From JADKHR01 sp041917295 (GTDB taxonomy: Bacteria > Elusimicrobiota > Elusimicrobia > FEN-1173): a stretch of DNA of 64,000 bases. The position numbers and the translations under genes are program-made. The DNA is taken from contig JAYRXX010000069.1 of NCBI GenBank assembly GCA_041917295.1, positions 38,038 through 102,037 of the forward strand, given 5' to 3'. How positions within the stretch are numbered: the first letter of the stretch is position 1; each line of letters opens with the position of its first letter. This document shows positions 1-7,455 of this stretch, piece after piece. Under the pieces are notes generated by a model, which saw nothing but the letters and a program-made list of their open reading frames with translations, did no database searches and was not told where the DNA came from.

Positions 1-2
1 AC

Positions 3-500
3 TTTTTGGATTCCCTGTTGCGCAAAATTCATTTCGACCAATCCGCCGTAAAAACCATCCACGCCGTGGACTATTTGCAAAAGTTTCCGGAACACCAAAT
101 CGCGGAACCGGAACCGTCCAGTTGGGGGGACAAGGGCTACCACGAAGTTTGGCTCAACGCGTCCAACGATTGGGTGTACCCCCACCTGCACATCGCGTCG
201 GAACGGATGATTCACCTGGCCAACGTTCATCCGAACGCGGAGGGGATTTTGCGCCGTTACTTGAACCAAGCGGCGCGGGAGTTGCTGTTGGCGCAATCGT
301 CCGACTGGGCGTTTCTCATGACGGTGGGGACCGCCCGGCAATATTCCGAAAAGCGCACCCGCGACCACGTCGCGCGGTTTTTGGATTTGTTCCATCGCAT
401 CCAGGAGAACCGCCTGGACGAAGGCTTTTTGTCCCACCTGGAATCCATCGACAACCTGTTTCCCCACATCGACTACCGCGCTTACCAAAGCGCATCGTAA
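3..500 (+). CDS. GH57-type 1,4-alpha-glucan branching enzyme, C-terminal part (5' end outside window)
   Basis: This is the last 165 residues of a protein that begins before the window; the frame is open to the first bases, so the TTG at 6 is just an internal Leu codon. The sequence matches the C-terminal helical domain (DUF1957-linked) of GH57 glucan branching enzymes, which form alpha-1,6 branches in glycogen. Recognisable pieces are SWGDKGYHEVWLN, NDWVYPHLH, LNQAARELLLAQSSDWAFL and the terminal NLFPHIDYRAY. The catalytic barrel is not visible, so activity cannot be judged. mscL follows 21 bases later on the same strand and may be co-transcribed. Confidence 0.85.
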   Translation, partial: FLDSLLRKIHFDQSAVKTIHAVDYLQKFPEHQIAEPEPSSWGDKGYHEVWLNASNDWVYPHLHIASERMIHLANVHPNAEGILRRYLNQAARELLLAQSSDWAFLMTVGTARQYSEKRTRDHVARFLDLFHRIQENRLDEGFLSHLESIDNLFPHIDYRAYQSAS

Positions 501-521
501 AAATCGCGAAAGGAGTTCATC

Positions 522-869
522 ATGGGCATTTTAAACGAGTTCAAGCAATTTGCCATGCGCGGAAACGTGGTGGACATGGCCGTGGGGGTTGTGATCGGCG
601 GCGCGTTTGGTAAAATTGTCACGTCGTTGGTCAACGACATGGTGATGCCGGTGGTGGGCGCCTTGACCGGCGGCGTGGACATCAAAGACAAGGCCCTGAC
701 GTTGACGGCGCCGGTGGAAGGCGTTGCGCCGGTGACGTTGCGGTACGGGGCGTTTATCAACACCGTCTTGGACTTTTTGATCATTGCGTTCGCCATTTTT
801 ATCGCCATAAAAATGATGAACAAATTGGCGCGAACCAACGTCGCCAGCATTGCCGGACCGAACAAGTAA
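522..869 (+). CDS. mscL: Large-conductance mechanosensitive channel MscL
   Basis: 115 residues, homopentameric inner-membrane channel that opens under membrane tension to release solutes on osmotic downshift. The N-terminal amphipathic helix (GILNEFKQFAMRGNVVDMAVG) leads into TM1 with the conserved glycine-rich pore stretch VGVVIGGAFGKIV at about residues 21-33, and TM2 lies at about 76-100. The start has a clear Shine-Dalgarno sequence (AAGGAG, 510-515). The protein is shorter than most MscL (about 130-150) because the periplasmic loop is compact and the C-terminal cytoplasmic helix bundle is nearly absent after TM2. It ends 13 bases before the OmpA-family gene. Confidence 0.95.
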   Translation: MGILNEFKQFAMRGNVVDMAVGVVIGGAFGKIVTSLVNDMVMPVVGALTGGVDIKDKALTLTAPVEGVAPVTLRYGAFINTVLDFLIIAFAIFIAIKMMNKLARTNVASIAGPNK

Positions 870-882
870 GGGGGAATGGGAC

Positions 883-2043
883 ATGAAACGTGGAATTTTG
901 GGAGGAATTTTTTTTGTCGGATTGACAATGATGGCGGTGGCCGGAGATGCCACGGGCCGGATCGGGGTGGGGGGCGCGGGTGGGTGGGCGGACTTGTTGG
1001 CCCGTAAAGACGACAAGCGTGGCACCAATGGGGATTCGTTTCACTCCCTGTGGCTTCGGCTGGGGCTGAGTAAAAAAAACGAACTGGTGTTCGGCTATGA
1101 CTCGATTCAGGTTAAGATCAAAGACGATTCATCCGCGAACAGTATCCGCCTTCGTCCGGTGACGGTGGGCTTATGGCATTCGTTTCGGCCGGACAGTCGG
1201 TTGGTTCCGGTGGCCCTGTTGAGTGTTGGCGCCGCGGATGTCCGTGGTTTGGACCCCACAGGCGAGGAAAAGTCCCAAACCGCTTTTGCGACCCAGGGAG
1301 GCCTGGGAGGCGAATATTTCATCGCCGACTGGGTCAGCGTGGGGGCCTTAGCGCGGGTACATTACGTGCTCAACGAGTCTCACAACGATCGGACGGAGGC
1401 CACCGCTTACACGCTGGGCGTCATGGCAAACTTGTTTTGGGGTGGGTCCCCGGCTCCGGAAAAAAGGGTGGTCCAAGAGCCGGTTCCTGTCGTTGTGATC
1501 CCGGTGGACAGTGATGGAGACGGTGTGGCTGACGATGTGGACGCGTGCCCTCAGACGCCGGCTGGAACCGCGGTGGACGTGACGGGGTGCCCCCGGGATT
1601 CCGACAGAGACGGTGTGATCGATGGGGCCGACCAATGCCCCAACACGCCGGCGGGATCTTTGGTGAACGCCGAGGGGTGTTCCACCGAAAAAGTGTCGGT
1701 GACGTTGGACGTGAAATTTGCTTCCGGAAAATCGGACTTAAGTTCCGCGTCCGACCCCCAGCTCGGCAAGGCGGCGGACTTTATGAAACGGTTTCCCGAG
1801 ACCTCGGTGGAAATTGCGGGTTACACAGACAACGTGGGATCCCCCGCGAAGAACAAAGCCCTGTCTCTACAACGGGCTCAGGCGGTTCGCAAGGCTTTGG
1901 TGGAACGGTTCGGCATCGCGGCCGAACGGGTAACGGCGAAGGGATACGGGATCGCATCGCCGGTGGCCAGCAACGCCACGGCGGAAGGGCGCGCCGCCAA
2001 TCGGCGGGTTGTGGCCACGGTGTCGGCCACCAAAAAGCAATAG
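883..2043 (+). CDS. OmpA-family outer-membrane protein with thrombospondin type 3 repeats
   Basis: 386 residues. I start it at ATG 883, preceded by AAGGGGGA at 868-875; an in-frame TTG at 850 lies inside mscL and has no signal sequence after it. The N-terminus is a signal peptide (MKRGILGGIFFVGLTMMAVAG). Residues about 25-200 look like a beta-barrel, followed by two calcium-binding thrombospondin type 3 repeats (DSDGDGVADDVDACP and DSDRDGVIDGADQCP, about 209-260). A C-terminal OmpA peptidoglycan-binding domain (about 270-386) carries the GYTDNVGS and LSLQRAQAVRKAL motifs that supply the diaminopimelate-binding Asp and Arg. It probably anchors the outer membrane to the wall. Confidence 0.9.
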   Translation: MKRGILGGIFFVGLTMMAVAGDATGRIGVGGAGGWADLLARKDDKRGTNGDSFHSLWLRLGLSKKNELVFGYDSIQVKIKDDSSANSIRLRPVTVGLWHSFRPDSRLVPVALLSVGAADVRGLDPTGEEKSQTAFATQGGLGGEYFIADWVSVGALARVHYVLNESHNDRTEATAYTLGVMANLFWGGSPAPEKRVVQEPVPVVVIPVDSDGDGVADDVDACPQTPAGTAVDVTGCPRDSDRDGVIDGADQCPNTPAGSLVNAEGCSTEKVSVTLDVKFASGKSDLSSASDPQLGKAADFMKRFPETSVEIAGYTDNVGSPAKNKALSLQRAQAVRKALVERFGIAAERVTAKGYGIASPVASNATAEGRAANRRVVATVSATKKQ

Positions 2044-2053
2044 GAGACGAAGG

Positions 2054-2773
2054 ATGAAACAATTATCCGTTCTGGTTCTATCTCTTGTCGGGGGGTGTTC
2101 TCTGGTTTTAGCGGAAGGGCCGGTCAAAAATTGGAAGAACGAAACACAACTCACGTTTTTGTCCGCCCGCGGCAACAGCCAATCGCGCACGGTGGGCGCC
2201 GGCGAGAAATTTAACTGGGAAAAAGACAAAACCGCCCTGGAGTTGTGGGCCCACGCGCTCAACGTGGAAAGCGACAATCAACGCACGTCGGAACGCTACG
2301 ACGCCGGTGAAAAGGCCGAATGGAAGTTGACGGGTCGCAATTACCTGTTTGAGCGGGCGCAGTGGGAATCCAACCGATTCGCGGGGTACAGCCATCGCTA
2401 CGACGCTTCGGTGGGCGTGGGGCGCGAACTGATGAAAACCAAGGCGGACGACCTGTTCGGCGAAATCGGCGGCGGTTACATTAACGAACAACGGGTCAAA
2501 GCCCCTCGCAATGATTTTGCTTCCGGTCGTTTGTATGGGAAATATGTGCGGGAAATATCGAAGACGTCCTCGTTTTCCCAGGACGGGGAATATCTTCACA
2601 ATTTTGATGACCCCAACGGGTACCGCGTCAACACCGAGACCGCCCTCAAAGCGTCCCTGTCGACAAGGATGGCCCTGAAAGTCTCTTACACCTGGAAACA
2701 CGTTCACGAACCCCCCGCCGGGTTTAAACGGGACGACAGTCTCACTCTTCTGTCGCTCCTGATCAACTACTAA
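2054..2773 (+). CDS. DUF481 family outer-membrane protein
   Basis: 239 residues, starting at ATG 2054 (GGAGACGAAGG upstream), 10 bases after the OmpA-family gene. It has a signal peptide with a Cys near its end (MKQLSVLVLSLVGGCSLVLA); the residues after the Cys do not make a clear lipobox. The rest is alternating-hydrophobicity beta-strand sequence typical of the DUF481/YdiY salt-induced outer-membrane family, including the opening WKNETQLTFLSARGNSQSRT and a terminal strand ending in an aromatic (LLSLLINY), as needed for BAM insertion. Precise function is unknown in the family. Confidence 0.8.
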   Translation: MKQLSVLVLSLVGGCSLVLAEGPVKNWKNETQLTFLSARGNSQSRTVGAGEKFNWEKDKTALELWAHALNVESDNQRTSERYDAGEKAEWKLTGRNYLFERAQWESNRFAGYSHRYDASVGVGRELMKTKADDLFGEIGGGYINEQRVKAPRNDFASGRLYGKYVREISKTSSFSQDGEYLHNFDDPNGYRVNTETALKASLSTRMALKVSYTWKHVHEPPAGFKRDDSLTLLSLLINY

Positions 2774-2785
2774 CCCGAAATCCCT

Positions 2786-2833
2786 CGCCTTTGCCGTCTC
2801 GGTCCTCGAGCCCAACTGAACTTTCCGGGCTAA
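2786..2833 (+). repeat. 48-bp dispersed repeat, partial copy of the 27.8-kb palindromic element
   Basis: This segment matches 27929-27976 with three differences in 48 bases (same strand orientation). Its 3' part also pairs with the bases that follow: ACTGAA 2815-2820 with TTCAGT 2839-2844 and CCGGG 2825-2829 with CCCGG 2834-2838. This makes a hairpin just after the DUF481 stop codon. It may help end transcription, though no T-run follows. Confidence 0.75.
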
Positions 2834-2894
2834 CCCGGTTCAGTCCACCGGTCTATTTCGTCGATAAGAGCCGAAAAATTTTTTTCCACACTCT

Positions 2895-2930
2895 GTCGAC
2901 GGGGGCCCCGCGTCGAACGGGGAGTCCCGG
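2895..2930 (+). repeat. REP-like palindromic repeat, copy 1
   Basis: 36 bases resembling 51546-51581: both share TCGACGG, GCCCCG, GGGGA and TCCCGG in the same order and spacing. The core folds as CCCCG (2906-2910) with CGGGG (2918-2922) around a 7-base loop. It is intergenic, between the DUF481 gene and the groES promoter. Confidence 0.55.
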
Positions 2931-2966
2931 CGAGTTTTTGTTTTCTTCTCTCAACGATGGGGGGGC

Positions 2967-2996
2967 TTGACAACGGGGTAAGGGTTTCGCTATTAT
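2967..2996 (+). promoter_or_regulatory. Sigma-70 type promoter of groES-groEL
   Basis: TTGACA at 2967-2972 and TATTAT at 2991-2996 are separated by 18 bases, close to the housekeeping consensus. The predicted transcript start, near 3003, falls inside a CACTC/GAGTG inverted repeat, as expected for a repressor-controlled chaperonin operon. The leader would be about 145 bases long. Confidence 0.8.
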
Positions 2997-3001
2997 TATC
3001 A

Positions 3002-3018
3002 CACTCCGCCGGCGAGTG
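3002..3018 (+). promoter_or_regulatory. CIRCE-like operator overlapping the groES transcript start
   Basis: CACTC (3002-3006) and GAGTG (3014-3018) form an inverted repeat around a 7-base spacer, directly downstream of the -10 box. The HrcA operator CIRCE is TTAGCACTC-N9-GAGTGCTAA. Here the inner arms match but the spacer is two bases short and the outer arms are degenerate, so binding by HrcA is inference. Confidence 0.5.
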
Positions 3019-3057
3019 CTTGTTTTGAAATGAAACAACGGTGTTTGATCGACGGAG

Positions 3058-3093
3058 AAAAGCCAACGGCGCGGTTCGCGCCCTTGGCTTTTT
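3058..3093 (+). terminator. Terminator-like hairpin in the groES leader (possible attenuator)
   Basis: AAAAGCCAA (3058-3066) pairs perfectly with TTGGCTTTT (3084-3092). After one C-C mismatch, GGCGCG (3068-3073) pairs with CGCGCC (3077-3082) around a GTT loop. The 3' side ends in TTTTT, so the structure reads as a strong intrinsic terminator. It lies between the groES promoter and groES. A weaker second promoter (TTGAAA 3099-3104, N17, TTTGAT 3122-3127) lies beyond it. Confidence 0.7.
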
Positions 3094-3150
3094 AACGGTT
3101 GAAAAACTAGCAGTCGATTGCTTTGATTGCCAAATAACAAGGAGGCAGAT

Positions 3151-3468
3151 ATGGCAGACGCAGTTCTCACCAAGGTAAAAATTCGGCCCCTCGGGGACCG
3201 AGTGGTTGTGAAACCTTTGGACAAGGAAAAGCAGGAACGGGGCGGTTTGATCATCCCGGACACGGCCAAGGAAAAACCCCAGGAAGGCGAAATTGTTGCC
3301 GCCGGCAAAGGGAAAACAACGGACGACGGGAAATTGATCCCCATGGACGTAAAAGTGGGCGACAAAATTCTCTACGGAAAATATTCGGGCACCGAAATCA
3401 AGATGGACGGCGATGAGTACCTGATCATGCATCAGGAAGACATCCTCGGCGTTCTTGACGCGAAATAA
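3151..3468 (+). CDS. groES: Co-chaperonin GroES (Cpn10)
   Basis: 105 residues, starting at ATG 3151 behind AAGGAGG (3139-3145); the in-frame codons from 3127 lie upstream of that site and are not translated. It is the seven-fold lid that closes the GroEL folding chamber in the cytoplasm. Family landmarks are IRPLGDRVVVKP near the N-terminus, the mobile loop ERGGLIIPDTAKEKPQEGE at about residues 29-47, and the C-terminal DEYLIMHQEDILGVL. groEL begins 15 bases downstream with its own AAGGAGG. Confidence 0.98.
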   Translation: MADAVLTKVKIRPLGDRVVVKPLDKEKQERGGLIIPDTAKEKPQEGEIVAAGKGKTTDDGKLIPMDVKVGDKILYGKYSGTEIKMDGDEYLIMHQEDILGVLDAK

Positions 3469-3483
3469 GGAGGCAGACATCCC

Positions 3484-5133
3484 ATGGCAAAACAAATCAA
3501 ATATTCCGACGAAGCGCGCAAAGCGATTAAGGCCGGCGTTGACAAGCTGTCCGAAGCGGTGAAAAGCACGCTGGGGCCCAAGGGCCGCAACGTGGTGTTG
3601 GACAAGAAATTCGGGTCGCCCACCGTCACCAACGACGGTGTGACGATCGCCAAGGACATTGAACTGGAAGACCCCTTTGAAAACATGGGCGCCCAGTTGG
3701 TCCGCGAAGTGAGCTCCAAAACCAACGACGTGGCCGGCGACGGCACCACGACGGCGGTGGTGTTGGCCCAGGGGATCGTGGCCGAAGGGTTTCGCAACAT
3801 CACGGCGGGAGCCAACGCCATTCACATCAAACGCGGCTTGGACAAAGCGGTTGAGGTGGTGGTCAACGAGTTGAAGAAAAACGCCCGCAAAATCAACATT
3901 GACTCGAAAGCCAAAGAAGAGATCACCCAAATCGCCACCATTTCGGCGGCGGACCGGGAAATCGGCCAGAAAATTGCCGACGCGATCCTCAAAGTCGGCA
4001 AAGACGGCGTGATCACCGTGGAAGAAGGCAAAACCTCGGTCACCACCGTCCGCACCGTGGAAGGCATGCAGTTCGATCGGGGCTACATCTCTCCTTACTT
4101 CGTGACCGACGCGGAACGGATGGAAGGCGTGTTGGAAGACCCGCTCATCATCATCACCGACAAAAAGGTCTCCGCCATGAACGACCTTCTACCGGTGCTG
4201 GAAAAAATCGTGCAACAGGGCAAACCTTTCTTGCTGATCGCCGAAGACGTCGAAGGCGAAGCGTTGGCCACGTTGGTGGTCAACAAGTTGCAAGGACGCC
4301 TGCGTTGCGCCGCGGTGAAAGCGCCGGGGTTCGGCGACCGCCGCAAAGAAATGCTCGAAGACATTGCCACCCTGACGGGCGGCCAGGTGATCACCGAGGA
4401 GAAGGGCTTTAAGCTCGAAAAAGCCGGCGTGGACCTGTTGGGCCGCGCGACCCGCGTGGTGGTGGACAAAGAAAACACCACCATCGTCGGCGGTCAGGGC
4501 GACGAGAAGGCCATTAAAGGCCGCATCGCCCAAATCAAGAAACAAATTGAAGAGACCACCTCCGACTACGACAAGGAAAAACTGCAAGAACGCCTGGCGA
4601 AGCTGTCCGGCGGCGTGGCGGTGATCGAAGTGGGCGCGGCGACCGAGACCGAAATGAAAAACAAAAAGTTCAAGGTCGAAGACGCCATGCACGCCACCCG
4701 GGCGGGCGTGGAAGAAGGCATCGTGGCCGGCGGGGGCGTGGCCCTCATCCGTGCACAGAAAGTGTTGGACAACACGAAAGCCGCCGACCAAGACGAGCAG
4801 ACCGGCATCAACATCATCCGCCGGGTTCTCGAAGACCCCATTCGCGCCATCGCCGAAAACGCGGGCGTCGACGGGTCCATCGTGGTCGACAAAGTGCGCA
4901 ACAACAACGACTACAACTTCGGTTACAACGCCGAATCCAACGAGTACGGCGACCTGGTGAAAATGGGTGTTGTCGATCCCGTGAAGGTCACCCGGTCCGC
5001 ACTGCAAAACGCGGCCAGCGTGGCGGGCCTGTTGCTCACCACGGAAGTTCTCGTGACGGACATTCCGGAGAAAAAACAAGCGGCTCCGGCGATGCCCGGC
5101 GGGATGGGCGGCATGGGCGGCGGCGACTTCTAA
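3484..5133 (+). CDS. groEL: Chaperonin GroEL (Cpn60)
   Basis: 549 residues, the normal family length. This ATP-driven cytoplasmic folding chamber works with GroES. The N-terminus AKQIKYSDEARKAIKAGVD, the nucleotide-binding loop TLGPKGRNVV and the catalytic VAGDGTTTAVVLA (Asp near residue 87) are all present, and the apical and intermediate domains align along their length. The C-terminus is the flexible GGMGGMGGGDF tail that lines the cavity floor. It is the last gene of the groES operon and is followed by an intrinsic terminator. Confidence 0.99.
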   Translation: MAKQIKYSDEARKAIKAGVDKLSEAVKSTLGPKGRNVVLDKKFGSPTVTNDGVTIAKDIELEDPFENMGAQLVREVSSKTNDVAGDGTTTAVVLAQGIVAEGFRNITAGANAIHIKRGLDKAVEVVVNELKKNARKINIDSKAKEEITQIATISAADREIGQKIADAILKVGKDGVITVEEGKTSVTTVRTVEGMQFDRGYISPYFVTDAERMEGVLEDPLIIITDKKVSAMNDLLPVLEKIVQQGKPFLLIAEDVEGEALATLVVNKLQGRLRCAAVKAPGFGDRRKEMLEDIATLTGGQVITEEKGFKLEKAGVDLLGRATRVVVDKENTTIVGGQGDEKAIKGRIAQIKKQIEETTSDYDKEKLQERLAKLSGGVAVIEVGAATETEMKNKKFKVEDAMHATRAGVEEGIVAGGGVALIRAQKVLDNTKAADQDEQTGINIIRRVLEDPIRAIAENAGVDGSIVVDKVRNNNDYNFGYNAESNEYGDLVKMGVVDPVKVTRSALQNAASVAGLLLTTEVLVTDIPEKKQAAPAMPGGMGGMGGGDF

Positions 5134-5166
5134 GCGTCGACGTTCGTCAACGATTCAAACAGTACG

Positions 5167-5206
5167 CGCGGGCGGGGTCCTCACGGGCTCCGCCCGCGTT
5201 CTATTT
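5167..5206 (+). terminator. Intrinsic terminator after groEL
   Basis: CGCGGGCGG (5167-5175) pairs with CCGCCCGCG (5190-5198), a nine-base-pair GC-rich stem followed by TTCTATTT. It lies 33 bases after the groEL stop and overlaps the stop codon of the convergent zinc-ribbon gene. Confidence 0.8.
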
Positions 5207-5680
5207 AGTTCCAGCGCGCACCAGAGAGGATTTGTTGATTTGAGGAAGTGGGGACGGTCGTGGCAAGAGGGAAATTTTGCGTGCGGGGGATGGGATCGTT
5301 TGTTTCGGCTGGGCGCACCGGGCCGCGCGCAAAATTTTTGAGCGGGGCCGTTGAAACCCCGGTGCGGTTTCGGCCATTTTGTTCAGTTCACCCCGGTCCA
5401 ACCACACGCCCCGGCACCCGCGGCATTGGTCCAACAAAACGTTGTGGGGGTTGGCGAACTTCATTTCGCCCAGGGCCCTGTGGCAGTGGGGGCAGGGAAA
5501 TCGCGTCGATTTTTCGGGTGAGTGGGCCGATTGGGGATTGGGAAAATCCTCGGACAATTCGGACACGAACGTCCCGGAATCGTCTTCAAACCACAACCCG
5601 CGGCACCCCACGCAAAATTCCATTCGGATATTGGCCAACAGCATGGGCCCCAACGCGGACCGGCATTTCGGACATTTCAT
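5201..5680 (-). CDS. Double zinc-ribbon (zf-TFIIB-like) protein
   Basis: 159 residues. It contains two copies of a four-cysteine TFIIB-like zinc ribbon: CPKC...CVGC at about residues 3-26 with GLWFEDD after it, and CPHC...CRGC at about 62-90 with GVWLDRGEL. In each copy the second Cys pair is followed by a Trp and acidic residues, the usual pattern of pfam13453 proteins, whose role is unknown. The last 55 residues are basic and proline-rich with no fold I recognise. GGGAGG precedes the ATG, and a clear promoter lies at 5752-5780. Confidence 0.75.
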   Translation of the reverse strand: MKCPKCRSALGPMLLANIRMEFCVGCRGLWFEDDSGTFVSELSEDFPNPQSAHSPEKSTRFPCPHCHRALGEMKFANPHNVLLDQCRGCRGVWLDRGELNKMAETAPGFQRPRSKILRAARCAQPKQTIPSPARKISLLPRPSPLPQINKSSLVRAGTK

Positions 5681-5751
5681 GGCGCCTCCCGTTCACGGCG
5701 GATCGGGGCGATGTCCCATGAAGTCCGTTTGATTTCCCCAATCGATGCTCC

Positions 5752-5780
5752 AGTATAGGCCCGGAACGGCCGATTTTCAA
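5752..5780 (-). promoter_or_regulatory. Promoter of the zinc-ribbon gene
   Basis: Read on the minus strand, TTGAAA (5780-5775) and TATACT (5757-5752) are 17 bases apart. Transcription would begin near 5745, giving a leader of about 65 bases before the ATG at 5680. Confidence 0.75.
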
Positions 5781-5790
5781 GGGAAAATTG

Positions 5791-6663
5791 TCAGTGGCGG
5801 GACGGGCGGAGTTGGCGGAGAATTTCGGCGGTGGAACGGGATCGATTGAGCGTATAAAAATGAATCCCGCTGACGCCTTCGGATAACAGCGTGCGGCATT
5901 GTTGAACGGCGTGATCAATACCCAGTTGGATCACGGCTTCAGGGTCGGTTTGAACTCGATCGAGGGCCGATTCCAACCGGGAAGGAATCCGCGCGCCGCA
6001 CAGGGTGGTAAACCGTTTGACTTGGCCGACGTTGGTGATGGGCATCACCCCGGCCACGATGGGCACGCGAACGCCGCGGTCCGCGGCGCGGTCGCGAAAA
6101 CGCAGAAAATCCGTCGGATCAAAAAAAAGTTGAGTCACCACGAAATCCGCGCCTTGGTCCACTTTGAATTTCAGGTGGTCCAGATCTTTATTCAAGTCCG
6201 GGCATTCCGGATGCCCTTCCGGATAGCCCGCCACGCCGAGGCACGCCTCCAGCCGGGAGCGAATGTGTCCCACCAGTTCGCTGGCGTGGCGGAACCCGTC
6301 GGGATGGGGTTCGAACTGGGCCGATCCCCGGGGGGGGTCGCCGCGCAGGGCCAAAATGTTTTGCACGCCGCGCCGACCCATGTCGTCAAGAATTTCATCG
6401 ATGTCCCGCCGCCCGGCGCCAACGCAAGTGAGATGGGCCATGGTTTCGATGCCCACGTCGTTTTTAATGGCGGACACCAAATCCAACGTTTTGCGCCGCG
6501 TGCCGCCGCCGGCGCCCCAGGTAACGGAAATATAGTCGGGGTCCAGCGATTTCAACGATCGGGCCGTTTCCAAGACAAGGGTCCCTTCCTCGTCGGTTTT
6601 CGGAGGGAAAAACTCAAACGAAAAGGTCGTGCTCTTTTTTTTCCACAGTTCCGCGATTTTCAT
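5791..6663 (-). CDS. metF: Methylenetetrahydrofolate reductase MetF
   Basis: 290 residues, starting at ATG 6663 (MKIAELWKKK); the TTG six codons upstream is less likely. This flavoenzyme reduces 5,10-methylene-THF to 5-methyl-THF for methionine synthesis. Family motifs are FSFEFFPPKTDEE (catalytic Glu), the SVTWGAGG flavin region, HLTCVG, NILALRGDPP, DFVVTQLFFD and GVMPI. There is no Shine-Dalgarno sequence; a TAAGCT hexamer sits eight bases before the ATG, a weaker example of the leaderless pattern seen elsewhere. The zinc-ribbon gene follows in the same direction but has its own promoter. Confidence 0.97.
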   Translation of the reverse strand: MKIAELWKKKSTTFSFEFFPPKTDEEGTLVLETARSLKSLDPDYISVTWGAGGGTRRKTLDLVSAIKNDVGIETMAHLTCVGAGRRDIDEILDDMGRRGVQNILALRGDPPRGSAQFEPHPDGFRHASELVGHIRSRLEACLGVAGYPEGHPECPDLNKDLDHLKFKVDQGADFVVTQLFFDPTDFLRFRDRAADRGVRVPIVAGVMPITNVGQVKRFTTLCGARIPSRLESALDRVQTDPEAVIQLGIDHAVQQCRTLLSEGVSGIHFYTLNRSRSTAEILRQLRPSRH

Positions 6664-6733
6664 GGCCACAAAGCTTATCAAAAACCGTGGCGTCCCAACA
6701 CCCGGGGTGTTTTGGTTTGAAGAGAAGTTCCCG

Positions 6734-7345
6734 TTACAATTTGAAGTCGGCGGTGATTCGGCGCAGGAGGGCCGTGGCGCGGTTGAGTTCCGCCACCCGG
6801 GCGGCGTCGGAGGTGGGGGAAGAAACCAGTTGGTCGATGATTTTTAACAGTTCGCCCACCCGGGCCCGGTCGGCGGCCACGTGCGAGTTGATTTGACCCA
6901 TCATGGCATTGAAGGCATCACGGATGTCTTTCAATTCGTCCCGGGGCCGCAGTTGAACGCGGGTGGTTAAATCCCCCTCGCCCACGCGGGCGAACGATTT
7001 CTCCAAGTTCACCAACGGTCCGGCCACCCGGTGGGACAATTTCAATGTGATGAAGACCAGAACCACAACAAAAACCACCAGTTGGATCATCGGCAACTTT
7101 TGGGCTTGAAGAAAAACGCCCAGCATGTCTCGATCCCATCCGGCGTTTCGTCCGAAACTGAGGTAGTAGTCCACCAGAACCAGCAAAAATGACAACATCG
7201 CCGAGGCCGCAACCCCAACAGCCAACCGGACCTGGAGCCCCCGTTTCACAAAAAAGCGTTTGCGCGGTAAAAATGGAATTCGTGGGGTTGGCATTTTAAA
7301 GAGTCTCCCTTTGCCCAACAGCGGCGGTTTCGTGATTTTATCCAT
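6734..7345 (-). CDS. HAMP-domain membrane protein without an output domain
   Basis: 203 residues. Two transmembrane helices (about 37-60 and 84-106) flank a very short extracytoplasmic loop. The second runs into a HAMP domain (RVAGPLVNLEKSFARVGEGDL through RPRDELKDIRDAFNAMM, about 108-155) and then a coiled-coil helix. In known proteins HAMP relays signals to a kinase, cyclase or chemoreceptor domain; here nothing follows, so it is either a receptor stub or signals by partner contact. The start ATG has GGGAGA six bases upstream and a TTGAAA-N17-CATACT promoter. Confidence 0.75.
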   Translation of the reverse strand: MDKITKPPLLGKGRLFKMPTPRIPFLPRKRFFVKRGLQVRLAVGVAASAMLSFLLVLVDYYLSFGRNAGWDRDMLGVFLQAQKLPMIQLVVFVVVLVFITLKLSHRVAGPLVNLEKSFARVGEGDLTTRVQLRPRDELKDIRDAFNAMMGQINSHVAADRARVGELLKIIDQLVSSPTSDAARVAELNRATALLRRITADFKL

Positions 7346-7381
7346 ACATTCTCCCGCGTTGAAAAAAACTTCTGCCTTTTG

Positions 7382-7410
7382 AGTATGCCCCCTAAACGAA
7401 AAAATTTCAA
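7382..7410 (-). promoter_or_regulatory. Promoter of the HAMP-domain gene
   Basis: On the minus strand TTGAAA (7410-7405) and CATACT (7387-7382) are 17 bases apart. It diverges from the SDR promoter, whose -35 box begins 11 bases away, so the two may influence each other. Confidence 0.65.
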
Positions 7411-7420
7411 GGGGGGAGGT

Positions 7421-7449
7421 TTGCTCAATGGCCGGGGATGTGGTTAAAT
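7421..7449 (+). promoter_or_regulatory. Promoter of the SDR gene, apparently leaderless
   Basis: TTGCTC (7421-7426), 17 bases, then TTAAAT (7444-7449). The ATG at 7456 begins six bases after the -10 box, where transcription itself should start, and there is no ribosome-binding site. Confidence 0.55.
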
Positions 7450-7455
7450 CGGCCC

